Numbered from the stretch's first letter, positions 8,598 through 17,299 are shown. The stretch: DNA of 58,916 nt from Candidatus Mediterraneibacter norwichensis (GCA_019112765.1 DXIU01000090.1:1-58916), one strand, 5' to 3'. The notes: a model not told the origin generated them from the sequence alone. Translations and numbers: made by a program.

Positions 8598-9671
8598 TTA
8601 CTGCTCCTGTTCTCTGAAAGCCTGTACATTTTTCTCTATCTGACGGATTACATCCAGGAAGGCGTTGTCATCCTTTCCTGTCGGATCCTCCAGCCCCCAG
8701 TTGATTATCTTTTTGCCGGGAATAACCGGACAGGCCACATTGCACCCCATAGACACATAAATATCTGCTTCCGGTATCTCCCCGAGCAGCTTTGAATACT
8801 GATCCATCTCCATATCAATCCCATATTCCTGCTTCATCAGCCTTACCGCGTCCTGATTGATCTGCGGTCTGGTCTCCGTCCCTGCAGAATAACAGTCGTA
8901 AAAATCAGATAAATATTTCCTGCCCAGCGCTTCCGCGATCTGGCTTCTGCAGGAATTATGGACGCAGATAAAAGCGATTTTCTTTTTCTTTCCGCAAAAC
9001 GGGCAGCGTTTTCCAATGCACTGATTGTTCCGGCTGCTGTAGGAGCAGAGGATCTTTGGCTGTTCCATATGGACTCCCAGGTTTTCTCTTACAAAATCAA
9101 CGGCCTGAAGAATCGAGAGATAAGAGTCTCTCTTGCAGCACCGGGGACCTCCGATTTCCCCGATCGCCTCCAGTGCGCGGGCTGTCATTTTGTGGGAAAG
9201 GCCAAAATTATCTTCCCCCAAAGGCGTAGAACCGGTAACAATAGAAATAAACATTCCCGTACTGATCCCGGCGCCGCAGGCGCCCCAGAAACCGCATGCT
9301 CCTCCCGGCACCGATCTTCCCCTGCTGTTCATCTCAATCAGAGCTTTTCTAAGATCCAGGTTTCCTCCGGAATTTTTGTAAGCTGTCAGGAGGGCCATTC
9401 CTGCCATGACATGATGCTCCGGTCCATGCATATGACAGAAAGGCTGAGACATCATCCGGTTGAGAATTATAACCGGATTCCGGGATGTCTCCTCCATGCA
9501 CATTCCGACAAGACTGTCAATTCCCTGCATATGACATTCATTGCATACATAATGCCCGTTTACACACCTTGTTTTGCTCTTTTCTTTTTTATGGCACAGT
9601 TCGCACTCCATTTCAATATCCTCATTCAGATATTCCAGGGGCGCTTTACATATCAGACATTCCTCTTTCAT
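8598..9671 (-). CDS. DUF5714 protein fused to arsenate reductase/LMW-PTP domain
   Basis: The N-terminal part (about 1-225) is a cysteine-rich DUF5714 domain. It has CLIC, CELC and CNEC pairs, then FCHMHGPEHHVM and a GGACGFWGACG stretch. A CPFCGKKKK hinge leads to a low-molecular-weight phosphatase/arsenate reductase domain (about 231-357) with the P-loop CVHNSCRS (Cys236 to Ser243), SAGT, and MGCNVACPVIPGKKIINWGLEDP. The last motif carries the extra cysteine typical of thioredoxin-linked ArsC. ATG 9671 is favoured over the in-frame GTG at 9680 because AGAGGTGG precedes it. It lies 35 bases after the WYL regulator gene on the same strand, so co-transcription is possible. The role of DUF5714 is not known to me. 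Confidence 0.85.
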   Translation of the reverse strand: MKEECLICKAPLEYLNEDIEMECELCHKKEKSKTRCVNGHYVCNECHMQGIDSLVGMCMEETSRNPVIILNRMMSQPFCHMHGPEHHVMAGMALLTAYKNSGGNLDLRKALIEMNSRGRSVPGGACGFWGACGAGISTGMFISIVTGSTPLGEDNFGLSHKMTARALEAIGEIGGPRCCKRDSYLSILQAVDFVRENLGVHMEQPKILCSYSSRNNQCIGKRCPFCGKKKKIAFICVHNSCRSQIAEALGRKYLSDFYDCYSAGTETRPQINQDAVRLMKQEYGIDMEMDQYSKLLGEIPEADIYVSMGCNVACPVIPGKKIINWGLEDPTGKDDNAFLDVIRQIEKNVQAFREQEQ

Positions 9672-9706
9672 ATATTCCACCTCTGTTCCGGACCCGGAAC
9701 CCCTTT

Positions 9707-10699
9707 CTACTTTTTATTGTATTTTTCTGCCATACTGTTTACATCTTCCTTTACTCGCTCTCTTAGATGCTCTGGTTCCAATACTTCAACATATGGACCA
9801 TATTGTAACGCCCAATATCTCATAGCCGCTTCATTACATTTCACAAAAATTTTCATGGCGTCATCGTACTGTTCCAAAATGCGAAAACCCTTACCAAACC
9901 AATCTATCAATTCATTTATGATGTTTTTATCTACCAAGAGTTTTATTGCTATGCTATCCCCGCTATACATATAAATATGCTCAGCCATATGTCGTGGCAG
10001 CGAGAAGCCTTTCTCCATTTCTTTTACCATAGTGGTCGGCTTACATTTCTCATGCATAATTTCAATCTTTGTGATCTTATCTATTCGATAATGAGATACA
10101 TCATCATATTTATCGTAGTTAGCTACCAAATAATACCATCCATTATTTGCTACCAGCTGATACGGATTTACAACATACCGTTCTTTTCTTTTCGGATGCA
10201 GCTTAAAATCTGTACCATAGCTGTTATATACAAAACTTACCTTTTTCTTTTCAGCAATTGCAGTATTCAGCACGTCCAAATTATACATAACCTGTGTATT
10301 ATCCGCATAACGCATTTCAGGCAAGCTATAAATATAGGGAACTTTTGCGCGGAAATAACGATTTCCCTGTTCTTTTAGCCGGTTAATCAATGTCTGTGCT
10401 ACTGACTGGCTAATATTCTTAGAAAACAAAACAGAATCAATCAACATACGTAATTCTGATTCTTCAAAATCCCTCTCAAGCAGGCAATATCCATCTTCCA
10501 TATCAATCTCATAGCCAAAAGCTTTCAGAGCTTCCACATTACTCTTTACTGATCTGCGGTCACATTCAACATCATAATTCAACTTCAGCAATCTCAAAAT
10601 TTCCTGTTGTGTCAAACGGTGGTCTTCATCTGAATATTCTTTCAAAATATCAAGAATGAGAAAATTCAACATTCTTTTTGCTAATTCCCTGTCGTACAT
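9707..10699 (-). CDS. WYL-domain transcriptional regulator
   Basis: This is a 330-residue protein with an N-terminal helix-turn-helix (about 1-65; LTQQEILRLLKL...CDRRSVKSNVEALKAFGYEI). The central WYL domain (about 120-210) shows YVVNPYQLVANNGWYYLVANYD and HYRIDKI, and a C-terminal WCX-like region follows. WYL regulators often control phage-defence and DNA-damage loci by binding a ligand or nucleic acid. The ATG at 10699 has GGAGAG seven bases upstream and lies inside the HAD gene, giving a 50-base overlap and likely translational coupling. Three TGTACA-N6-TGYACA sites nearby are the best candidate operators. The gene is AT-richer than the window average. Confidence 0.88.
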   Translation of the reverse strand: MYDRELAKRMLNFLILDILKEYSDEDHRLTQQEILRLLKLNYDVECDRRSVKSNVEALKAFGYEIDMEDGYCLLERDFEESELRMLIDSVLFSKNISQSVAQTLINRLKEQGNRYFRAKVPYIYSLPEMRYADNTQVMYNLDVLNTAIAEKKKVSFVYNSYGTDFKLHPKRKERYVVNPYQLVANNGWYYLVANYDKYDDVSHYRIDKITKIEIMHEKCKPTTMVKEMEKGFSLPRHMAEHIYMYSGDSIAIKLLVDKNIINELIDWFGKGFRILEQYDDAMKIFVKCNEAAMRYWALQYGPYVEVLEPEHLRERVKEDVNSMAEKYNKK

Positions 10700-11042
10700 A
10701 TGCTTCTCTCCATTCACGGAAATTCCCCACAGAAACAGCTCTGTCGTCAATATAATAATCACAGCTTATTTTTCGGCTGTCTGCACCATATTCTGCAATC
10801 TTCTCTGGCAGATTGCTGTTTACAGCATCAAACTCCAGTCCCAGATACCTGCACCACCTGACTGCCTCTTCAAGACAATCATTTTCCCTGCACGTCCATA
10901 GAATAATCTTATCTCCCTGTTTCTTGATCTGTTTTAAAAAACAGAATAATTCTTCATTTGCCGGACCTACGCCCGGCCATTGTCCAAAACTCAGAGTCCC
11001 GTCAAAATCAACTGCAAATATTTGATATTTTTTTATCTCCAT
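10650..11042 (-). CDS. Small HAD-superfamily phosphatase
   Basis: At 130 residues this is a capless HAD fold. Motif I is VDFDGTL (Asp12, Asp14), the threonine of motif II is in LWTCR (Thr50), a lysine candidate follows near 81, and motif IV is YIDDRA (Asp99, Asp100). Similar short HAD proteins (BT0820-like) occur in phages and islands; the substrate is unknown. The gene is the first of a unit with the WYL regulator and has two TGTACA-N6-TGTACA sites upstream, one only 27 bases before the ATG. Confidence 0.82.
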   Translation of the reverse strand: MEIKKYQIFAVDFDGTLSFGQWPGVGPANEELFCFLKQIKKQGDKIILWTCRENDCLEEAVRWCRYLGLEFDAVNSNLPEKIAEYGADSRKISCDYYIDDRAVSVGNFREWREAYVRQGISKKNVEFSHS

Positions 11043-11068
11043 TCTCTATCCACTCCTATTTTACTATA

Positions 11069-11086
11069 TGTACATTTGTTTGTACA
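11069..11086. promoter_or_regulatory. TGTACA-N6-TGTACA operator, proximal to HAD-WYL operon
   Basis: Two copies of the self-complementary hexamer TGTACA are separated by TTTGTT, 27 bases before the HAD start codon. A TATAGT -10-like element touches its downstream edge on the minus strand, so binding there would block initiation. The same architecture recurs at 11165 and 12716. Confidence 0.7.
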
Positions 11087-11164
11087 TATCGCTCCCCGAA
11101 AGCTCTCATACCTTATGTTTTTCGCTTACGTTTCTTACTTTTATACTGATTATGCCTCATCTGA

Positions 11165-11182
11165 TGTACATTCATTTGTACA
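11165..11182. promoter_or_regulatory. TGTACA-N6-TGTACA operator, distal to HAD-WYL operon
   Basis: A second exact TGTACA-N6-TGTACA (spacer TTCATT) lies 79 bases beyond the proximal site's far end and directly next to the terminator of the gene at 11239. CATAAT and TATAAA tracts between the two sites could serve as a -10. The spacing is suitable for DNA looping by a dimeric regulator. Confidence 0.65.
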
Positions 11183-11183
11183 T

Positions 11184-11216
11184 AAAAAAAGAGACCCATG
11201 AATACCATGAATCTCT
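11184..11216 (-). terminator. Terminator of the PD-(D/E)XK-like gene
   Basis: On the minus strand AGAGATTCATG pairs with CATGGGTCTCT (two G-U wobbles) around a five-base loop, followed by seven T residues. It lies 23 bases after the stop at 11239 and separates that unit from the HAD-WYL unit. Confidence 0.8.
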
Positions 11217-11238
11217 CATCATACAAAGACAATCCTCT

Positions 11239-12264
11239 TTATTCACTGTAATAGAAGTCACAAATTTGTTTTGTCATCCATTCTTTTTTATTCTTAAAAA
11301 GTTGCTGATAGGTAAAAAAATTATCAAGAATATGTAAATCAGAACCACTTTGTACCGCAGCCTCGGATATTTGTTTCATTAATATTTTATATAACATCTC
11401 ATATTCCTGTAGTTCTGTGTGCGTTACATCGTTAGCATAAACATCAAATAAAATAGATCCAAGGACAATTACTGTTTCTCTTTCTAATGCAAATTTTCTC
11501 AATTTCTCTTGTATCAATTGCTTCTTAGCATTATTTACTACATTATATAAATCTTTGCCGGCACACCGACCTTGTTTCAGTTTTTGAATTCCTCTCTCAA
11601 ATTTACGAACCCCCACATAATGAGAAATCATCTGCTTCAATCCTCCTAAATATGCAGGAGACTCTGAAACCGAGACGGAAAATTCTTGTCCACTTTCATC
11701 ATCCTTCTTGTCCCACGGCCAGTTCTCGTAAATAGGTCTGCTTATTTCTTCTTTGAGGTAGGCACTATTGATATGTAAACATTTCTGCATACCAGTGATA
11801 TATTCTGAGAATTTGGATTCTAAAAACAAAATCACATTCTTATTCTGACATTTTCCCAAAAGAGTGACATCCATGTTTGAAGGATTTGAATCCTCAATGA
11901 CACAATTCTGATATTCAAAGATGACATCAAAAAAAGCGAATTCACCCACATTCTTTATTTCAATCTTTAATGGATGTTTTTCAGTAACATTGTAAAAGAA
12001 CAATAACGCACAAAGAGAAGAGGAATGCAATGTGGAAATCCGTCTTTCTTCTTGCCCGGACCCGCTGCACGCCTGCCCGAATTTTTCATCAAAATTGCAA
12101 TCTTTAATAGAAAATACACGTTTCAATGCTGTTAATGTATCTTCTTCCGGAAGCAAACAAAACGCTCGAGAATCCTTATTATTCTTTGAAGTAAGCACGG
12201 TTGTATTTATATAATCTACACTGTCCCATTTCATAGCCTTATATATGGATTCTAATTTTCTCAT
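11239..12264 (-). CDS. Putative PD-(D/E)XK-type nuclease, unrecognised family
   Basis: The start at 12264 is chosen because AAAGGAGG lies nine bases upstream; earlier in-frame ATGs to 12324 lack a ribosome site. The protein has 341 residues and no signal or membrane segment. Residues 65-155 look like a PD-(D/E)XK nuclease core: GSGQEE (Glu72/73), HSSSLCALLFFYN (80-92), SNMDVTLLG (Asp132), then ILFLESKF with Glu149-x-Lys151 on a predicted strand. The remainder is helical. I cannot place it in a named restriction family with certainty. It is preceded at 75 bases by a small gene on the same strand, is AT-rich, and shares putative operators with a WYL/HAD unit. The nuclease function is inference from motif spacing. 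Confidence 0.6.
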   Translation of the reverse strand: MRKLESIYKAMKWDSVDYINTTVLTSKNNKDSRAFCLLPEEDTLTALKRVFSIKDCNFDEKFGQACSGSGQEERRISTLHSSSLCALLFFYNVTEKHPLKIEIKNVGEFAFFDVIFEYQNCVIEDSNPSNMDVTLLGKCQNKNVILFLESKFSEYITGMQKCLHINSAYLKEEISRPIYENWPWDKKDDESGQEFSVSVSESPAYLGGLKQMISHYVGVRKFERGIQKLKQGRCAGKDLYNVVNNAKKQLIQEKLRKFALERETVIVLGSILFDVYANDVTHTELQEYEMLYKILMKQISEAAVQSGSDLHILDNFFTYQQLFKNKKEWMTKQICDFYYSE

Positions 12265-12339
12265 ATCAGTCAGCCTCCTTTGACTCATATGTTTCATTAT
12301 ATTTATTTCTTTCACCATATTCAACTTTTTACTTGAGAA

Positions 12340-12678
12340 TCATTCCCCTTCCTCATTCTTCTTATTTGCAGTTTTCTCCTTAACGTCAAGCGGAATCAGG
12401 TTCTGAATACGCTGATATTTATTTACATAATCCGCAATATGATACCCATTAAGAATATTGATAGCTTCCACTTGGGTAACCCCATATTCTTCCATAAGTT
12501 CCGACATTAGTTCATACATTTTCCCTTTTATTTCATATGTTGGATTTCTTAATGCAAAAGCTCTCTTTCGATATTGCTCTGCGCCTTCAAACGTCAACCA
12601 CTTTCCTCGGTGAAGTCTATGTTGTTCATTTACTAAATCGATTGCGTCCTGTTTTGTCTTTATTCTTTTTATACTCAT
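12340..12678 (-). CDS. Small protein of unknown function upstream of the putative nuclease
   Basis: From the ATG at 12678 (AGGAGGTG eight bases upstream) the product has 112 residues. It is charged and mostly helical, with no signal peptide, and ends in a K/N/E-rich tail. Residues about 30-90 contain GKWLTFEGAEQYRKRAFAL and EYGVTQVEAINILNGYH, which could fold as two small helical bundles. I do not recognise the family. It lies immediately before the PD-(D/E)XK-like gene with a TGTACA-N6-TGCACA site 38 bases before its start, so it may be an antitoxin, immunity or DNA-recognition partner. That role is speculative. Confidence 0.65.
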   Translation of the reverse strand: MSIKRIKTKQDAIDLVNEQHRLHRGKWLTFEGAEQYRKRAFALRNPTYEIKGKMYELMSELMEEYGVTQVEAINILNGYHIADYVNKYQRIQNLIPLDVKEKTANKKNEEGE

Positions 12679-12715
12679 TGAATTGCACCTCCTGCTCATA
12701 GACTACAAAAATCCA

Positions 12716-12733
12716 TGTACAAAAGAATGCACA
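12716..12733. promoter_or_regulatory. TGTACA-N6-TGCACA operator before the nuclease unit
   Basis: This is a third site of the same architecture (one mismatch), placed 38 bases upstream of the start at 12678. It links this unit to the same regulator as the HAD-WYL unit. A TTGACC at 12771-12776 on the minus strand lies upstream but has no good -10 at 17 bases. Confidence 0.6.
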
Positions 12734-13068
12734 CAAAAAAAGAACTGCAAGTACCGCAACAGCACCCACAGGTCAATCCACTACACTATAAGTTGGGAAA
12801 TGTTCTGTTTCACTCTGTAGAAGCTAATATACATTCCGTGAAATAAAGAAACATACCACATTTTCAAAATGTCCATTCTGAAAATCTCTAAGCGCACCTT
12901 TATTCCGGTCAAAATATCCGTCTTTTGAACAGCAAAAACGGGATGCTTATCCACACCCCATCTTCGCTGTTTTCCCTTATTTCCGGACATTTCGTCCTTA
13001 TTTTTGCCAAAAGATATATTTCCGCGGCCAACTACATCCTGTGGCATTTATCTAATTTTCCATTATAT
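12734..13068. other. AT-rich intergenic region without a convincing gene
   Basis: The stretch between the nuclease unit and rlmD has no open frame with a ribosome site or recognisable product. It holds a 15-base palindrome ACATTTT-C-AAAATGT at 12858-12872. The AT-rich character of the 9.7-12.7 kb cassette extends into this region, which may mark its right boundary. Confidence 0.5.
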
Positions 13069-14439
13069 TTATACAACAGTTCGTGTCAGCAGAGCGACCG
13101 TCTCACAGTGCACCGTCTCACAGAACTGATCCACCGCCGTCATCTTCTCCACCCTGTATCCCGCGATCTGCATCATCTCCAGATCCCGTGCCAGGCTTGT
13201 CATTTTGCAGGAGATATACACAATCCGCTCCACGCCGTAATTCAGTATCTTCGGCAGCGCCTTCGGGTGTATGCCGTCCCTGGGCGGATCCAGAACGATA
13301 ACATCCGGCTTTTCCTCGATCTCATCCAGCACCTGAAATACGTCGCCTGCTATGAATTTACAGTTGGAAATACCGTTGCGGGCAGCATTTTCCCGAGCAG
13401 CTTCTACCGCTTCTTCGACAATTTCCACACCGACCACTTTTTTTGCCACGGGAGCAAGCACCTGGCTGATGGTCCCGGTACCGCTGAACAGATCAAATAC
13501 CGTCAGATCCCGGATGTCCCCAATGTATTCCCGCACTGTCTCATACAGCACTTCCGCTCCCTTTGTATTGGGCTGGAAAAAGGAAAATGGCGTGATCTTG
13601 AATTCCAGTCCGAGAAGTTTTTCATAGAAGAAGTCCTGCCCGTACAGAATCTTCGTCTCATCGCTTTTTACAACATCTGAGAGAGAATCATTCAGGATAT
13701 GGAGGATGCCCACGATCTTTCCTTCCAGCTTCAGTTCCAGCAGTCTGCTTACAAGCAAAGTGAGAGCGTGCTCTTCCTGGGTTGTGGTCACCAGATTGAC
13801 CAGAATCTCCCCTGTTGTATCTCCTCTTCTAAGAAGGAGATGGCGCAGGTAACCTGTATGCTGCATTTTTTTATAATAACTGACATTTCTCTCACGGAAA
13901 TACTCCAGCACACAAAGAAGAATCTTATTCATATCCTCATGCACCAGCCTGCAGTCCCCCGCTGTCAGCACATCGTAGGTGCTGCCCTTTTTGTGCAGTC
14001 CGAGAGAGAGGGGGCCGTCCTTATATTCATCTCCAAAAGAAAACTCCATCTTATTGCGGTATCCGAATTCCTTCGGGCTGGCCTTTACGCCCTCAAAAGT
14101 ATAGTCACCTCTGACTGCCTCATCCATCAGTCTGCGGATCTGCCCTTCTTTCATTTTCATCTGTTCTTCATAGGGCATGGTCTGGTACATGCATCCGCCG
14201 CAGGCCGGAAAAATACTGCAGACCGGCTTTCTTGTTTCAAGCGGAGATTTTTCCAGCACTTCCAGAAGTCTGCCTTCCGCGTTTCCCCTCTTAAATTTAT
14301 TGATGACAAAACGGACTTTCTGCCCCGGAATCCCGTTTTTTACTGTAACGTACCTGTCCTCTTCCCGGATATAGATAATTCCCTTATTCGGGAAATCCAC
14401 CCGTTCTATCACACCTTCAAAAATCTGTCCTTTTTTCAT
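13069..14439 (-). CDS. rlmD: 23S rRNA (uracil-C5)-methyltransferase RlmD/RumA-like
   Basis: The enzyme adds a methyl group to uracil C5 of 23S rRNA using SAM. The ATG at 14439, seven bases after GGAG, is preferred to an in-frame TTG at 14451. An N-terminal TRAM domain (about 1-55; GVIERVDFPNKGIIYI) is followed by an Fe-S cluster motif CSIFPACGGC (about 73-82). Next come FDLFSGTGTISQ (SAM), DPPRDGIHP, and YISCKMTSLARDL with the catalytic Cys. The length of about 456 residues is typical. Firmicutes often have two or three paralogues, so the exact position modified is inferred. Confidence 0.88.
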   Translation of the reverse strand: MKKGQIFEGVIERVDFPNKGIIYIREEDRYVTVKNGIPGQKVRFVINKFKRGNAEGRLLEVLEKSPLETRKPVCSIFPACGGCMYQTMPYEEQMKMKEGQIRRLMDEAVRGDYTFEGVKASPKEFGYRNKMEFSFGDEYKDGPLSLGLHKKGSTYDVLTAGDCRLVHEDMNKILLCVLEYFRERNVSYYKKMQHTGYLRHLLLRRGDTTGEILVNLVTTTQEEHALTLLVSRLLELKLEGKIVGILHILNDSLSDVVKSDETKILYGQDFFYEKLLGLEFKITPFSFFQPNTKGAEVLYETVREYIGDIRDLTVFDLFSGTGTISQVLAPVAKKVVGVEIVEEAVEAARENAARNGISNCKFIAGDVFQVLDEIEEKPDVIVLDPPRDGIHPKALPKILNYGVERIVYISCKMTSLARDLEMMQIAGYRVEKMTAVDQFCETVHCETVALLTRTVV

Positions 14440-14527
14440 TCTTTTCTCCAAATTTTCAGACGATTCCCACCAAAGGGGTCCGTCCCCTTTTCCTCAAGTT
14501 TTCAGAAAATTTTCTTGTTTTCACAAT

Positions 14528-14566
14528 AAAAGAGGCAGGGTGCATTGTGCATCCCGCCTGTATTCT
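14528..14566 (-). terminator. Terminator of the small acidic-tailed membrane protein gene
   Basis: On the minus strand AGGCGGGATGCA-CAA-TGCACCCTGCCT forms a strong stem followed by CTTTTATT. It lies 29 bases after the stop at 14595. Confidence 0.8.
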
Positions 14567-14594
14567 GTTCTTTTATTATTCTGCTGCTGATATG

Positions 14595-14834
14595 TTATAC
14601 CTGATCTTCTTCGCTGAAGTAATCATCGAAATCATCATCAAAATCGTCTTCGAAGTCTTCCAGGTAATCCGGTGTGAAGAAACGGTAAACTACATATGCG
14701 ATTCCTGCAACTGCTGCAACTGCGCCGATAATAGCCAGTACCCAGATCACTGTGTTTTTCTGTTTCTCATCTTCGTTTCTTTTCAGCAGATCACTTAATT
14801 TTGATTCAGCAATAAACTCTTCTACCTTGCTCAT
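14595..14834 (-). CDS. Small single-pass membrane protein with acidic tail
   Basis: The 79-residue product has a soluble charged N-terminus (1-27), one transmembrane helix (about 28-50, VIWVLAIIGAVAAVAGIAYV), and a C-terminal tail made almost wholly of D, E, F and Y (DDFDDDFDDYFSEED). Similar short proteins are common in Lachnospiraceae, but I know no function for them. It is a monocistronic gene with its own terminator. The ATG has a GGACGTG ribosome site. Confidence 0.75.
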   Translation of the reverse strand: MSKVEEFIAESKLSDLLKRNEDEKQKNTVIWVLAIIGAVAAVAGIAYVVYRFFTPDYLEDFEDDFDDDFDDYFSEEDQV

Positions 14835-14950
14835 AATTCACGTCCTTTCCCTGTCCTGCCGACAGCGGTTTACTTTCTGTTATTATAACACTAACGTTTT
14901 CAATTTACTACTAATTTATTGTAAATTGATGGGAAACTTCGCCTGCCCGC

Positions 14951-17230
14951 TTATAGTTTTACCAGTTTTGCGAACATTGCAAACATTTTTCTTGTTCCTG
15001 CTCCGTCAAATTCCACTGTCACTTCATAGTCCCTGCCGCCTTCTTTTATATCCAGCACTGTGCCCTCTCCGAATTTCACATGCCGCACCCTGTCGCCTGC
15101 GCCGTAGGGGAGTCCTTCTGATGTCTTCGCGGCGAGCTGGCTCCCCTTCTGCAGGGAAGAAAAGGACTGTTTTCCCGTCTGCTGCTTCTGTTCCCGGGCA
15201 TAGCCTGCCGCAAAGGGTTTTGCGCGGAACGCTTCTCTTGCATTGCGGTATGTATTCTGAACAGGAATCTCCTCATCCTTTTCCATTTTAAATGCCCCGG
15301 TATCCAGGATTTCAAACGGAATTTCTCTGATAAAGCGTGACATCTTATTAAACTGGGTCTCGCCGCGGATCATTCTCCGCCGCGCACAGGTCAGCGTCAG
15401 CTTCTCCTCCGCCCGTGTGATTCCCACGTAGCACAGTCTGCGCTCCTCCTCCAGTTCTTCTGTATCATCCGCAGTAATGGTCATATAACTGGGAAAAAGA
15501 CCGTCCTCCATTCCTGCGAGATAGACATGAGGGAATTCCAGCCCCTTGGCGCTGTGGAGGGTCATCAGCACCACATAGTCCTGGTTCTCATCCAGGCTGT
15601 CAATATCCGCCACCAGCGCCACTTCTTCCAGAAAGCCGCTGAGGGTGGCTTTTTCTCCCCGGTCCTGACAGTCCTCCTCATATGCCGCGGCTTTGCTCAC
15701 CAGTTCATCAATATTTTCAATCCGGGCCTGTGCGTCCTCCGGGTCATCTGCGTCCAGATTTTCTATATATGCCGTCTTTTCAATAATTTCTCCCAGCAGA
15801 TCTGTCAGACTTTCCCGCTCTGCCTGTCCTTTGAAATATTCAATCAGAGCGGCAAATGAATCCAGCTTTGAAGCGCTCCGGCCCACTCCCGGTATCAGAT
15901 CCGGCGCCAGCAGGGCTTCATAAAATCCGATCCCTCTTTGGGCCGCCGATTCCTGGATCCGGTTAATAGTAGTAAGCCCGATCCCTCTTTTTGGCACATT
16001 AATGATTCTCCGCACTGCCAGATCGTCCATTCCGTTGTCGATGGTCTTCAGATATGCCAGAATATCCTTGATCTCCCTGCGTGCGTAGAAATTGATCCCT
16101 CCCACAATTTTATAGGGAATGCTCATTGCCACAAACTTTTCCTCAAGCAGGCGGGACTGTGCGTTCGTCCGGTAGAGCACTGCATGATCCTTATAAGACG
16201 CTCCCTCACGGACTTCTTCTTTCACATCCTCCGCAATGAATTCCGCCTCGTCATAGGCTGTGTCAAACTGCCTGAGCCGGATCTTATCCCCCTCTCCTTT
16301 GGCCGTCCAGAGCGTTTTCTCCTTCCTGCCTTTATTATTCCGGATCACATGGTTTGCCGCATTTAATATATTCCCTGTTGACCGGTAGTTCTGTTCCAGC
16401 TTGATCACCCGGGCATCGGGAAATTCTTTCTCGAAGTCCAGAATGTTTCTGATATTGGCTCCCCGGAATTTATAAATGGACTGATCGTCGTCGCCCACTA
16501 CACAGAGATTCCGGTATTTTCCGGCAAGCAGGCTGACTAGTCTGAACTGCACGGTATTGGTATCCTGATATTCGTCCACCATAATATAGCGGAACCGCTC
16601 CTGATAGTTTTCCCTTACATCCGGCTGAGTCTCCAGAAGCTGTACAGTTTTCACAAGAAGATCATCGAAATCAAGCGCATTATTTGCCTTAAGCTGTGCT
16701 TCATATTCCCGGTATGCCCTGGCAATTTTCTGCTGCGAAAAATCTCCTCCCGCATTCAGTTCAAACTCTTCCGGAAGAATCATTTCATTTTTTGCAGAAG
16801 AAATCACCGATAAAAGCATCCGTTCTTTAAACTTTTTCGTATCAATATCAACTTTTCTGCACACTTCTTTCATAAGTGTCTTCTGATCATCCGTATCATA
16901 AATCGTAAACCGGTTGTCATACCCCAGCCGGTCAATAAAACGTCTCAGAATCCTGACACAGGCTGAATGAAAGGTACTTACCCAGACACTCTCCGAGCCG
17001 AATCCTACCAGATCATCCACTCTCTGCCTCATCTCGCCCGCGGCCTTATTGGTAAATGTAATTGCCAGAATATGCCAGGGATTCACGCCTCTTTCCTCGA
17101 TCAGATACGCGATGCGATGCGTCAGTACTCTCGTCTTTCCCGAACCGGCGCCGGCCAGAATCAGCAGCGGTCCGTCCGTATGAAATACCGCTTCTCTCTG
17201 CGGTTCATTCAAATTATCATATAGGCTCAT
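14951..17230 (-). CDS. pcrA: ATP-dependent DNA helicase PcrA/UvrD
   Basis: This is a superfamily 1A 3'-5' helicase for repair and rolling-circle replication. The ATG at 17230, with GGAGGCC just upstream, gives 759 residues; the frame extends further 5' without a ribosome site. Walker A is GAGSGKT (27-33), Walker B is in VDEYQDTN, motif IV is QNYRSTGNIL, and motif V is TLHSAKGLEF. The C-terminal end has the PcrA-type domain binding RNA polymerase (GDRVRHVKFGEGTVLDI). The length is slightly above B. subtilis PcrA. It is divergent from the DUF1836 gene. Confidence 0.95.
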   Translation of the reverse strand: MSLYDNLNEPQREAVFHTDGPLLILAGAGSGKTRVLTHRIAYLIEERGVNPWHILAITFTNKAAGEMRQRVDDLVGFGSESVWVSTFHSACVRILRRFIDRLGYDNRFTIYDTDDQKTLMKEVCRKVDIDTKKFKERMLLSVISSAKNEMILPEEFELNAGGDFSQQKIARAYREYEAQLKANNALDFDDLLVKTVQLLETQPDVRENYQERFRYIMVDEYQDTNTVQFRLVSLLAGKYRNLCVVGDDDQSIYKFRGANIRNILDFEKEFPDARVIKLEQNYRSTGNILNAANHVIRNNKGRKEKTLWTAKGEGDKIRLRQFDTAYDEAEFIAEDVKEEVREGASYKDHAVLYRTNAQSRLLEEKFVAMSIPYKIVGGINFYARREIKDILAYLKTIDNGMDDLAVRRIINVPKRGIGLTTINRIQESAAQRGIGFYEALLAPDLIPGVGRSASKLDSFAALIEYFKGQAERESLTDLLGEIIEKTAYIENLDADDPEDAQARIENIDELVSKAAAYEEDCQDRGEKATLSGFLEEVALVADIDSLDENQDYVVLMTLHSAKGLEFPHVYLAGMEDGLFPSYMTITADDTEELEEERRLCYVGITRAEEKLTLTCARRRMIRGETQFNKMSRFIREIPFEILDTGAFKMEKDEEIPVQNTYRNAREAFRAKPFAAGYAREQKQQTGKQSFSSLQKGSQLAAKTSEGLPYGAGDRVRHVKFGEGTVLDIKEGGRDYEVTVEFDGAGTRKMFAMFAKLVKL

Positions 17231-17299
17231 AGCTGGCCTCCTTTTCTTCAGTATTATCATTATTGAACACACATTCCCGATTGTCAACCGGATTTTTTC

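Noticed and set aside
8958..9974. 338-codon rightward frame
   Set aside because: It is antisense to the DUF5714-ArsC fusion and the WYL gene.
11161..11216. The TGTACA pairs as part of the hairpin terminator
   Set aside because: The operator and the terminator stem are adjacent but separate, and the same operator recurs at two other places without a hairpin.
12781..13047. 88-codon leftward open frame before rlmD
   Set aside because: No ribosome site, no recognisable composition, and it lies in AT-rich intergenic DNA.
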